From positions 21,883-85,882 of the forward strand of contig NZ_JAMTCK010000022.1 of assembly GCF_024171785.1 (NCBI RefSeq): a stretch of DNA of 64,000 bases, read 5' to 3'. The notes beneath the pieces are model-generated. The model saw nothing but the letters and a program-made list of their open reading frames with translations, was not told the origin of the DNA and made no database searches. The stretch's first letter is position 1. Every line of letters begins with the position of its first letter. Source of the DNA: Goodfellowiella coeruleoviolacea. GTDB taxonomy: Bacteria > Actinomycetota > Actinomycetes > Mycobacteriales > Pseudonocardiaceae. Of this stretch, positions 28,584 through 36,044 are shown piece after piece. A program made the translations under genes and the position numbers.

Positions 28584-28613
28584 TCAGCCGGCGCGCCTGG
28601 CAATAATGATCAT
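28584..28613 (-). CDS. Isoleucine leader peptide of cimA
   Basis: ATG at 28613, nine codons reading MIIIARRAG and a TGA at 28584, 25 bp before an intrinsic terminator and 143 bp before the cimA start. Three consecutive isoleucine codons in front of a gene for the isoleucine pathway is the classic sign of ribosome-mediated attenuation: shortage of charged tRNA-Ile stalls the ribosome on the leader and favours read-through. No ribosome site is visible. Confidence 0.75.
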   Translation of the reverse strand: MIIIARRAG

Positions 28614-28801
28614 GGTGCTGGAAGCCACGGACGCATGGTGCCACAGGCCCGGTCGGGCTCACCAGCCACCGGGAGACATCTCCCACCTTCTGGGAAGACA
28701 ACACCCCCACCTGGCCCACCGGCCGGCTGCGGCGCGTGGACGCACGACGGCCGAACGGGGAACGGCGGGCCGGGGAATGGCGGAATCCGGCGCGGGCCGG
28801 T

Positions 28802-29134
28802 TCAGGACGCCAGCGCGGTGCCCTGGTCAAGCAGCTGGACCGCCTCCCGCAGCCTGGACATCACCCGCTGGTCGAGGGAGTAGCAGATCCTGGTGCCGTC
28901 CCGTCGGGTGCGCACCACACCTGCCTCGCGCAGCGCGCGCAGGTGCCCGGAGATGGTGGGCTGGCTGACGCCGAAGTACTCGGTGAAGTCACAGGCGCAG
29001 ATCTCCCCGTCGCGACCGAGCCGGGCGACGATCCCCAGCCGGATGGGGTGTCCGAGCGCGCGGAACACCTGCGCGAGTTCCTGCTCCGAGCCTGCCACCT
29101 GGACAGGGTATAGCGCGCCGGGTCTATATTTCAT
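28802..29134 (-). CDS. ArsR/SmtB-family metalloid-type repressor
   Basis: 110 residues from ATG at 29134 (AGGAAG 7 nt upstream). Winged helix with FRALGHPIRLGIVARLGRDG, the metal motif EICACDFTEYFGVS (Cys46 and Cys48, the alpha3 C-x-C arrangement of As(III)/Sb(III) sensors) and recognition helix QPTISGHLRALREAGVVRTR. It is divergent from a VOC-family gene, and an inverted CTATAT/ATATAG pair overlaps its own ATG. No arsenite efflux or reductase gene is nearby, so the inducing ligand is uncertain. Confidence 0.9.
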   Translation of the reverse strand: MKYRPGALYPVQVAGSEQELAQVFRALGHPIRLGIVARLGRDGEICACDFTEYFGVSQPTISGHLRALREAGVVRTRRDGTRICYSLDQRVMSRLREAVQLLDQGTALAS

Positions 29135-29152
29135 AGTGATCTTCCTATATAG
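29123..29152. promoter_or_regulatory. Candidate ArsR operator and VOC promoter
   Basis: CTATAT (29123-29128) and ATATAG (29147-29152) form an inverted repeat 18 bp apart in an unusually AT-rich stretch that spans the arsR ATG. TATATA (29146-29151) may serve as -10 of the VOC gene. Confidence 0.5.
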
Positions 29153-29179
29153 GTTTTTCCCGATTGAGTGAGGTGAGCA

Positions 29180-29617
29180 ATGACCACGGCGAAGTTGCCG
29201 GTGAACGGAGTCACGGAGCTGGTGCTGGAGGTCACCGACCTGGCGGTCTCCGAGCGCTTCTACACCGAGGTGCTGGGGCTGCCGGTGCTGGAGCGCTGGG
29301 TGGAGCGCAAGGCGGTGTGGGTGCTCGCCGGCGACACCCGCATCGGACTGTGGACGCCGCAGGTGGGCATCGCCAGGAGCCGCCCGGGGGTGCACGTGCA
29401 CTTCGCGATCCACGTCAACGAGGAGGACTACGACGGGGTGGTGGCCCACCTGCGCGAGCACGGGCAGCACGTGGACGAGGTGGAGTTCGGCGGGCAGGCG
29501 CGCTCGGCCTACGTCGAGGATCCGGACCAGCACATCGTCGAGTTCTGGACGTGGGACGCCACCAAGCCCAACCTGGGGGCGCCGCGCCCGCTGACCGAGA
29601 ACGTCTTCGGCCTGTAG
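29180..29617 (+). CDS. VOC family protein under ArsR control
   Basis: 145 residues, single VOC domain: VTELVLEVTDLAVSERFYTE, VLGLPVLERW, then GVHVHFAIHVNEEDYDGVVA and the metal-ligand end YVEDPDQHIVEFWTWD. Candidate ligands are His76-His78 region and Glu near the DPDQHIVEF motif, as in FosX/glyoxalase-like enzymes. There is no cysteine, so it is not the organoarsenical lyase ArsI that often accompanies arsR. ATG at 29180 with GAGGTGA 4-5 nt upstream. Role in metalloid or electrophile detoxification is inferred from the neighbour only. Confidence 0.85.
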   Translation: MTTAKLPVNGVTELVLEVTDLAVSERFYTEVLGLPVLERWVERKAVWVLAGDTRIGLWTPQVGIARSRPGVHVHFAIHVNEEDYDGVVAHLREHGQHVDEVEFGGQARSAYVEDPDQHIVEFWTWDATKPNLGAPRPLTENVFGL

Positions 29618-29676
29618 CTCCCGGCCGCCGCTCGCGTCCCCCGCACCGGATCACCCGCGCCGAATCACCCGAACGG

Positions 29677-29727
29677 CCCTGCCTGAACGTGCAACTCGCG
29701 GGGTTTGCAAAGTCAACTCGCGGTGGG
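29677..29727 (+). repeat. Dispersed repeat B, copy 1 (CAACTCGCGG units)
   Basis: Two CAACTCGCGG units flank a TTTGCAAA palindrome core between the convergent VOC and APH genes. The reverse-complement of 49783-49851 is nearly identical over about 45 bp. Confidence 0.75.
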
Positions 29728-29747
29728 TCGGCCCGCGTGTGATCCGG

Positions 29748-30674
29748 TCAGGGGGTGTGCAGTTCTTCCCGCAGGCCCTCCAGTGCCACGTGGTCGTCCT
29801 CGTTGCCGGAGTGCGCGCGGGTGAACCAGCGGGTGTACTCGCCGATCTCGGCCAGCCGCCAGTCGAGGGCGAACAGCTCGACCATCGCCCAGTCCGGGTC
29901 GAGGTCGTCGGCGGCTCCCGCCTCGATCAGATCAGCCAGGTCGCGTTCCCGGGGTGCCAGCATCAGCGACTCCCAGTCGACGAGCACCACGCCCCCGCTC
30001 GTCACCACCTGGTTGGCGTGGTGCGGCTCGCCGTGCGTGGGCACCCACCTGTCCTGGTGCCGTTGGGCCACGGCCGCCAGTTCGCGGTAGCGGTCGGTCC
30101 ACCGGCCGATCTGGTCGAGTTCGGCGCGGATCGCGGTGCGCGCCTGCTCCCCCAGCGGCCCGGCCAGCCACGGCCTCGCCGTCGCCGCCGCGAGCTGTCG
30201 CGGGAAGTCCGCGTCGACCCGGGGCCGCCAGCGCCGCAGGCCGGCCGGCGGCCGCGCGCGGTGCAGCCGGTCGAGCAGCGCGATCACCTCGCGCAGGTGC
30301 GCCGGTTCGGCCGCCTCGGCCTCGCTGGGCGTGGTCCCGGTCAGCCACGGCGTCACGCTGAGCGCGCCCCCGGTACCGGCGAAGTCCACTGTGAACCGTC
30401 CGGAGGTGGCCGGCAGCGACGGCCAGACGAACTCCAGCCCCGAGGCGGCCAGGACGGCGGCGCCGGCGTAGGCGTTCTCCAGCGACTCGGTCGTGTGCCG
30501 GGGCGCCAGCTCGTCGAGCGTGACGAACAGCTGGCGCTGGGCACCGCCCACCCGCCAGTGGTGCGCGCCGAAACCGACCGCGAGGTAGCTGATCTCGCTC
30601 GCGGCAACGCTCCAGTGGTGCTGGACGGCCTGGCGAACGGACTCGTCGGTGACCGACTCCGGGCGGGAGAGCAC
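29748..30674 (-). CDS. Aminoglycoside phosphotransferase (APH)-family kinase
   Basis: 308 residues from GTG at 30674, preceded by GGAGGAAG; the open frame runs much further but as a shadow of leuB. APH/choline-kinase fold: Brenner motif VPTHGEPHHANQVV (HGE replaces HGD) and metal-binding VLVDWESLMLAPRERDLADL. Such genes in actinomycetes phosphorylate antibiotics, sugars or other small alcohols; substrate unknown. It follows leuB on the same strand after about 220 bp and converges with the VOC gene over dispersed repeat B. Confidence 0.85.
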   Translation of the reverse strand: MLSRPESVTDESVRQAVQHHWSVAASEISYLAVGFGAHHWRVGGAQRQLFVTLDELAPRHTTESLENAYAGAAVLAASGLEFVWPSLPATSGRFTVDFAGTGGALSVTPWLTGTTPSEAEAAEPAHLREVIALLDRLHRARPPAGLRRWRPRVDADFPRQLAAATARPWLAGPLGEQARTAIRAELDQIGRWTDRYRELAAVAQRHQDRWVPTHGEPHHANQVVTSGGVVLVDWESLMLAPRERDLADLIEAGAADDLDPDWAMVELFALDWRLAEIGEYTRWFTRAHSGNEDDHVALEGLREELHTP

Positions 30675-30831
30675 CGGGGCTTCCTCCTCGATCAGCGTGC
30701 GGATCGCGGCACCGCCCGGGACGCGCCGGGGTGGCGTGGCGGCACCCGCGCCCACGCTGTCACACCCGATCGCGCCGACCAACTGGATTGTGGTGCCCGG
30801 CCCGGGGGCGCGACCACGGCACCGACGAAGA

Positions 30832-30868
30832 GCGGTGGCCCACCCCGGGAGTCGGGATGGGCCACCGC
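30832..30868 (-). terminator. Terminator of leuB
   Basis: GCGGTGGCCCA (30832-30842) and TGGGCCACCGC (30858-30868) form a perfect 11-bp stem 26 bp beyond the leuB stop. Confidence 0.75.
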
Positions 30869-30894
30869 GGGTTGTCCCGGTGTGTGCTGCCGGA

Positions 30895-31944
30895 TCAGGC
30901 GCCGGTGCGGGCGCTGGAGGAGTTGGACGAGACCAGGGCGGCCAGGCGGTCGCCGATGGCGTAGGTGGCGCCGGGCGAGGCGTGGTCCCGGGTGGCCAGG
31001 TCGAAGGCGACCGAGGCCTCGATGCGCCGGGCCGACTCGTGCTCGCCGAGGTGGTCGAGCATGAGCGCGACGGACAGCACGGCGGCCGTGGGGTCGGCCA
31101 CGCCCTGCCCGGCGATGTCCGGGGCACTGCCGTGGACCGGCTCGAACATGCTGGGGTTGCGGCGGGTCACGTCCAGGTTGCCGCTGGCGGCCAGGCCGAT
31201 GCCACCGGTCACGGCGGCGGCCAGGTCGGTGAGGATGTCGCCGAACAGGTTGTCGGTGACGATCACGTCGAAGCGGCCCGGGTCGGTGACCATGTGGATG
31301 GTGGCCGCGTCCACGTGCTGGTAGGCCACGGTCACCTCGGGGTGTTGCAGCGACACCTCCTCGACCACCCGCGACCACAGCGAGCCGGCGTGGGTGAGCA
31401 CGTTCGTCTTGTGCACCAGGGTGAGGTGGCGGCGCGGCCGGTTGGCCGCTCGGGCGAACGCGTCCCGGACCACCCGCTCGACCCCGAACGAAGTGTTGAT
31501 GCTCACCTCGGTCGCGATCTCGTGCGGGGTGTCCTTGCGCAGCAGGCCGCCGTTGCCGGCGTACAGACCCTCGGTGCCCTCGCGCACCACCACCATGTCG
31601 ATCTCGGGCGGATCGGCGATGGGGCTGCGCACGCCCGGGTAGAGCCGGGCGGGCCGAAGGTTGACGTGGTGGTCGAGTTCGAAGCGCAGCCTGAGCAGCA
31701 GACCGCGCTCCAGGATTCCGCTGGGCACCGAGGGGTCACCGACCGCACCGAGCAGGATCGCGTCATGTTGCCGCAACTCGCCGAGCACAGACTCCGGTAG
31801 CAACTCACCCGTGGCGTGCCACCGCGCCGCCCCGAGGTCGTACCGGGTGATTTCCGCCGCCGGAACGACTTCGCCGAGCACCTTGAGCGCTTCAGCGACG
31901 ACCTCGGGCCCGATCCCGTCACCTGGGATCACCGCGAGCCGCAT
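30895..31944 (-). CDS. leuB: 3-isopropylmalate dehydrogenase
   Basis: 349 residues. NAD-dependent beta-decarboxylating dehydrogenase of leucine synthesis (and of citramalate-derived 3-methylmalate for isoleucine). Motifs: [20 protein letters not shown] at the N-terminus, [53 protein letters not shown] and the signature [20 protein letters not shown], then [23 protein letters not shown] at 31944 with GGGGAGG 8 nt upstream. It is transcribed alone between two hairpins. Confidence 0.97.
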   Translation of the reverse strand: MRLAVIPGDGIGPEVVAEALKVLGEVVPAAEITRYDLGAARWHATGELLPESVLGELRQHDAILLGAVGDPSVPSGILERGLLLRLRFELDHHVNLRPARLYPGVRSPIADPPEIDMVVVREGTEGLYAGNGGLLRKDTPHEIATEVSINTSFGVERVVRDAFARAANRPRRHLTLVHKTNVLTHAGSLWSRVVEEVSLQHPEVTVAYQHVDAATIHMVTDPGRFDVIVTDNLFGDILTDLAAAVTGGIGLAASGNLDVTRRNPSMFEPVHGSAPDIAGQGVADPTAAVLSVALMLDHLGEHESARRIEASVAFDLATRDHASPGATYAIGDRLAALVSSNSSSARTGA

Positions 31945-32111
31945 TCACACACCTCCCCGGGTAAAAGGTCCAACCATCGAGACCTAAGCCTGGGCGAAGG
32001 CTACCCTCCGCCGACCCGATATCCGTATCCCGGACACACTTATGGGTTGATCTCTCCCGGACTGCGGGACGGCTACCAGCGGGTACCAACGCCTTCAGGG
32101 GTCAAACGAAC

Positions 32112-32145
32112 GGGTGCCCGGGCCGTGGACACGACCCGGGCACCC
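32112..32145 (-). terminator. Terminator of the subtilisin gene
   Basis: GGGTGCCCGGG (32112-32122) and CCCGGGCACCC (32135-32145) make a perfect 11-bp stem, 73 bp after the protease stop. Confidence 0.7.
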
Positions 32146-32217
32146 GGCACAGCGGTGGCATCGGAGGTGGCGCCTGAGGTGGCGTCCGGACGAGTCGCGG
32201 CCACCACCTCCGACCAC

Positions 32218-35200
32218 TTAGGACGCTGAGTGCGGCCTGTTGTTGCCCTTGACGGACACCACCTGCGCGCGTCGGTCACTGGCGTTGTGGTGGTTCAGCA
32301 CCAACAGGTTGTCGGCCTTGTCCTTGGCCAGCGCCTCGGCGTTGCGGTTGACCACCAACGCGGTGCCCGGCTTGGCCAGGTAGGACAGGGCCGGGTCGCC
32401 GCCGCCCTGCACCCACAGGCCGGGCCGGAGCGGGTCGAACGACATGGGCGTGGCGATCTGGTCGACCAGGCCGGTGGTGTCGCCCGGGGCGCGGTAGTAC
32501 CCGGACACGCCGACCGTGTAGGACAGCCGCGCGGTGTCCGCCGCGGCGTCGATGCCCAGCGCGGCCAGCGAGACCGGCAGCACGGCCACGTTGGTGTCGA
32601 ACACGTTGGTGTCCACGTCACCGAACTGGCCGTTCAGCGGCTGAATGTCCACCGAGGGGAAGCTCGGCTGGTTCAGGTCGACCGTGTTGGCCACCAGCAC
32701 GTCGGTGCCGGTCGGCTTGGTCACGTAGGTCTCGAAGTCCGCCCGGCCGTCACCGGTGGTGTCGATGTCCACGAACGGAATCGTGTTGTTGCCCAGGTTG
32801 TACCAGTTGCCCCAGGTCACGATGCCGAACGCGAGCAGCGCGTCCTCGGGCCGGCCCTGTGCTTTGGCCAGCGGCGCGGTGGAGGCCGCGCCCACGTAGC
32901 GCAGGTCGCCGCCCTTGGCGGTCTGGTTCACCGTGCAGCCGGTCGTGACGTTCTTGCGGCACTCCGGCAGCTGCCGCGAGTTGCCCTGCAGTTCCAGCAC
33001 GCTGACCAGCGACCGGTAGGCCTGGCTGCCCTGGCCCTGCTGCAGGCCGCGGCCCCGCAGGGTCAGCACGGCCTGGTCGGCGCGGCCCGGGAAGCGGACC
33101 GAGTCGGCCGTGGCGATGTCGGCCACCGGCTTGGGCGCCGAGTACACCGGCACCCGCAGCGGAATGCTCGACCCGCTCTTGGGCGTGAGCACCACGCGGC
33201 CGGAGGCGTCGGCGACGAACTGCCTGGCCACCCCGAGCTGCTCGGTCACCACGGTCGGGTCGACGGTCTTGGCCAGCGCCTTGGGGTCGTCGATCCTGAG
33301 GGTGACCTTCAGCGTGGCCACGCCCCTGGGGCTGAGCCGCACCGAGTTGGCGGACAGCTGGTAGCTGACGCCCGGGATCTGGGTGATCGCCTGGTACTCG
33401 GCGCCGAACTCCACCGGCTGCACGCCCTTGTTGACCACCTTGATGGTCTTGGTCAGCGACACCGGACCGCCCACCTCGACGGTGCCGAAGGTGACGCTGA
33501 CCGCGCCGGGGTTGTCCTGCACCATGGCCAGCACCTGGTTGTCCACGGCGGCCTTGGCGTCGATCCGACCGGCGCCCACCCGCTGCGGGGCCTCCTTGTG
33601 ACCGGAGGCGTTCTCGCCGGAGTACACGTCGGCGCCGGCGGTGTTCATCACCGCGGCCTTGACCTCCTCGGGCGTCCAGTCCGGGTGGGTCTGGCGGACC
33701 AGCGCGGTGATGCCGGTGGTGTGCGGGGCAGCCATGGAGGTACCGCTGAGCACGGTGGCCCGGTCGCCGCTGCCGTAGAGCGCGGAGGCGATGGTGTCAC
33801 CGGGCGCGGCCACGTCCGGCTTGACCGCCGGTCCGCGCACCCCGCGCGAGGTGAACGAGCTGGGCGTGTCGGTGATCTCCGGGTAGCTGGTGCGCACGGA
33901 CGCGCGCAGCGCGCCGGCGAAGCGCACCTGCAGGGTGCCGGCGGCCAGCGCGGGCCGCAGCTGCTTGGTGGCGGTGCCGGTGAACTGGAACACCGGGATG
34001 GCCGCGTTGCCGGCGATGCCGGCGGTGAAGTGGTCGATGCCCGAGGAGAAGATCGCCCCGGCCGCGCCGGCCGCCTGGGCGTTGTTGGCCCGGGCACCCG
34101 AACCGCAGCGCCGGGTGGCGTCGTTGTCGTCCCACTCCAGCCAGACGAACCTGCCGGCAACGGCCGCCTTGTCCGCGGCCGAGTAGGCCAGGCAGCCGTC
34201 GGCGTTGGCGGTGTCGGTCAGCGCCACCACCGGCTTGGTCAGGTCCAGGCTGTCGTAGCCGGTGTAGTTCTGGCTGTACTGGCCGCCCTTGCCGCCGGCC
34301 ACGTCGGCCGGGGCGGACACCTCGGCCGCGTCGCGCAGCACGAAGGCGTCGCGGGTGCTGGCCACGGTCAGCGCCTCCAGCGTGGTGCCCGGCGAGCCGC
34401 CCACGTCGTAGAGGTCACCGCCGTTGCCGGCGGAGAACACCGGGACCACGCCGTTCTGCGCCAGCTTGCGCACGAACAGGCTGTCCGGGTCGTCGGGTGC
34501 GCCGTAGTCGCTGCCCAGGGACAGGTTGACCACGTCGAGGTGGTCGCTGAAGTCACCGTCGCCGTCCGGGTCCAGCGCCCAGTCCAGGGCCTGGCCGGTG
34601 ACGTTGGTGCTGCCGGCGCAGCCGAACACCTTGATCGCGTAGAGCAGGGCCTTGGGCGCGGTGCCCGGGCCGATGCGCATGGCGTCCAGCGCCTCGGGGG
34701 TCAGCTTGCCGTAGTCGCCGCGGAAGGTGGTGCCGTCCGCGTTGACGCCGAACCCGCCGGCGGTGCCGGCCACGTGCGTGCCGTGCTCGCCGCAGTCCAG
34801 CGGGTTGGGGTCGGGCTGGGGGGTGGCGTGCGCCTCGTCGTTGGCGTCGTAGTCGTCGCCGACCAGGTCGATGCCGCCGACCACCTTGGCGGTGGGGAAG
34901 TAGGCGGGGTCGACCTTGGTCCGGTCGATGGCCTGGTACGCCTCCTTGGTACCGGGCCCGCCGAAGTCGGCGTGGGTGTAGTCGATGCCGGTGTCGATGA
35001 TGCCGATCCGGACGCCGTCGCCGTACCTGCCGGTCTGCTGCCAGACGTTGAGCGCCTTGGTCAGCTGGTCCGCGCTGGCGTTGGTGCGGGTCTTGGGCAC
35101 GACCGTGCGGATGGACTTCACGTCCGGCAGCTGCGCCAGCTCGCGCACCTGGGCCGCGTCGGCGGTCACCACCACGCCCGGCACACCGTTGGCGGTGCGG

Positions 35201-35610
35201 TACAGCTCCTTGGTGCCGGCGTCACGCGAGCGCAACTGACCGACCACCCGGTTGGCCACCTCACCGGTGTCCGCGACGGCCTTGGTCGCGGCCTGCTTGG
35301 CGGCGTTCTTGTCCGCGCCCTGGCTCTGCTTCTCGTTGAACACGTCCACGGCCGGCTGCCGGTCGAGTTCGACGAAGGCGGTCACCTTGCCCTGCGCCGC
35401 GGTCAGCCGGGGCGAGAGCTTCAGCTGCAACTGCGCGCTGGACAGCCCGTCCGCGCTCGGAACGGGTTGGGCCAGCGGCTCCCCCGAGCCAGCCTCCTGG
35501 CCGATCGCGACGCCGGCGCCGGTTCCGGCGGTCAGCGCCACGGCCATCACCGCGACGGCGGATCTCACCGCCACCCGGCCGACCGAGCCGGGTACTCGCG
35601 AAAATCTCAC
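32218..35610 (-). CDS. Large secreted subtilisin-like serine protease (S8) with PA insert
   Basis: 1130 residues. A signal sequence (about 1-38), an I9-type propeptide (KVTAFVELDRQPAVDVFNEK ... VKSIRTVVP, about 75-172), then the S8 domain with an intact triad: Asp206 (GIIDTGID), His276 (CGEHGTHVAGT), oxyanion Asn396 (SAGNGG) and Ser625 (SGTSMAAPH). A protease-associated (PA) insert occupies about 440-570 before the Ser. A beta-rich C-terminal half (about 680-1130) with Ig/Fn3-like segments follows; no sortase or membrane anchor is seen, so it is secreted. GTG at 35610 has GAGG 7 nt upstream. It stands alone in its own transcription unit. Confidence 0.94.
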   Translation of the reverse strand: MRFSRVPGSVGRVAVRSAVAVMAVALTAGTGAGVAIGQEAGSGEPLAQPVPSADGLSSAQLQLKLSPRLTAAQGKVTAFVELDRQPAVDVFNEKQSQGADKNAAKQAATKAVADTGEVANRVVGQLRSRDAGTKELYRTANGVPGVVVTADAAQVRELAQLPDVKSIRTVVPKTRTNASADQLTKALNVWQQTGRYGDGVRIGIIDTGIDYTHADFGGPGTKEAYQAIDRTKVDPAYFPTAKVVGGIDLVGDDYDANDEAHATPQPDPNPLDCGEHGTHVAGTAGGFGVNADGTTFRGDYGKLTPEALDAMRIGPGTAPKALLYAIKVFGCAGSTNVTGQALDWALDPDGDGDFSDHLDVVNLSLGSDYGAPDDPDSLFVRKLAQNGVVPVFSAGNGGDLYDVGGSPGTTLEALTVASTRDAFVLRDAAEVSAPADVAGGKGGQYSQNYTGYDSLDLTKPVVALTDTANADGCLAYSAADKAAVAGRFVWLEWDDNDATRRCGSGARANNAQAAGAAGAIFSSGIDHFTAGIAGNAAIPVFQFTGTATKQLRPALAAGTLQVRFAGALRASVRTSYPEITDTPSSFTSRGVRGPAVKPDVAAPGDTIASALYGSGDRATVLSGTSMAAPHTTGITALVRQTHPDWTPEEVKAAVMNTAGADVYSGENASGHKEAPQRVGAGRIDAKAAVDNQVLAMVQDNPGAVSVTFGTVEVGGPVSLTKTIKVVNKGVQPVEFGAEYQAITQIPGVSYQLSANSVRLSPRGVATLKVTLRIDDPKALAKTVDPTVVTEQLGVARQFVADASGRVVLTPKSGSSIPLRVPVYSAPKPVADIATADSVRFPGRADQAVLTLRGRGLQQGQGSQAYRSLVSVLELQGNSRQLPECRKNVTTGCTVNQTAKGGDLRYVGAASTAPLAKAQGRPEDALLAFGIVTWGNWYNLGNNTIPFVDIDTTGDGRADFETYVTKPTGTDVLVANTVDLNQPSFPSVDIQPLNGQFGDVDTNVFDTNVAVLPVSLAALGIDAAADTARLSYTVGVSGYYRAPGDTTGLVDQIATPMSFDPLRPGLWVQGGGDPALSYLAKPGTALVVNRNAEALAKDKADNLLVLNHHNASDRRAQVVSVKGNNRPHSAS

Positions 35611-35779
35611 TGATTGACCTCACCGGAGGTCGTCTCCGACCTGCTGCGCGCCGCCGGCCGCGAGTGCCGCCCCGGGCAGTGGTTCACCGCGCTGGTTTCC
35701 CTGCGGTGCCGGGGGAAGGCGGCGTCAGCGTGGCGTCGCTGCCCTCGCGCGACGCCTGGTCCGACCTCACCGATCGGAA

Positions 35780-35817
35780 CCTAATGGCAAATCACCCGAC
35801 TTAGTTAGCCCATTAGG
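35780..35817. promoter_or_regulatory. Inverted repeat upstream of the subtilisin gene
   Basis: CCTAATGG (35780-35787) and CCATTAGG (35810-35817) are perfect 8-bp arms 22 bp apart, in an AT-rich island about 170 bp upstream of the protease start; the minus-strand TAGGTT inside may be a -10. Confidence 0.45.
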
Positions 35818-35920
35818 GTGAAGGTCGACCGTCCTCATGACACAAAAAGACAACGCCGGCCGTGCGTGCCCCGGTGGTGGTGCGCTTTCGGTGCGATTGC
35901 GGGAAAACCGGGAGAACCGG

Positions 35921-35954
35921 ACCGGCTCCGGACGGGGTGCCGTCCGGAGCCGGT
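35921..35954 (-). terminator. Terminator of serA
   Basis: ACCGGCTCCGGAC (35921-35933) pairs perfectly with GTCCGGAGCCGGT (35942-35954), 13-bp stem and 8-nt loop, 90 bp beyond the serA stop. Confidence 0.75.
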
Positions 35955-36044
35955 GCCAGGGTGGTCTGTCCGCCGGGCCGCGCGCCGGCGGCACGGGGAC
36001 CGGGGTGGGATCCCCGTCGATCAGGCGCTCAGTCGAGCAGGCGC

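Larger units (their letters stand above)
28441..28801. other. cimA leader region
   Basis: The 361-bp gap holds the attenuator, the leader peptide and, further upstream, a 14-bp palindrome GGGAGA-CA-TCTCCC (28671-28684). No convincing -35/-10 pair was found for the leader. Confidence 0.6.
35611..36044. other. Intergenic region between serA and the subtilisin gene
   Basis: 434 bp. It contains the subtilisin promoter zone, an inverted repeat CCTAATGG-N22-CCATTAGG and the serA terminator. No gene is supported. Confidence 0.6.

Noticed and set aside
28671..28684. Palindrome GGGAGA-CA-TCTCCC upstream of the cimA leader
   Set aside because: Not tied to a recognisable promoter; noted only in the region description.
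31945..31980. Short frame MVGPFTRGGV just before leuB as a leader peptide
   Set aside because: No leucine codons and no terminator or alternative hairpin follow it.
32230..35613. A 1127-codon open frame on the plus strand, antisense to the subtilisin gene
   Set aside because: His/Val/Gly/Arg-rich shadow of a strongly supported S8 protease; typical for high-GC DNA.
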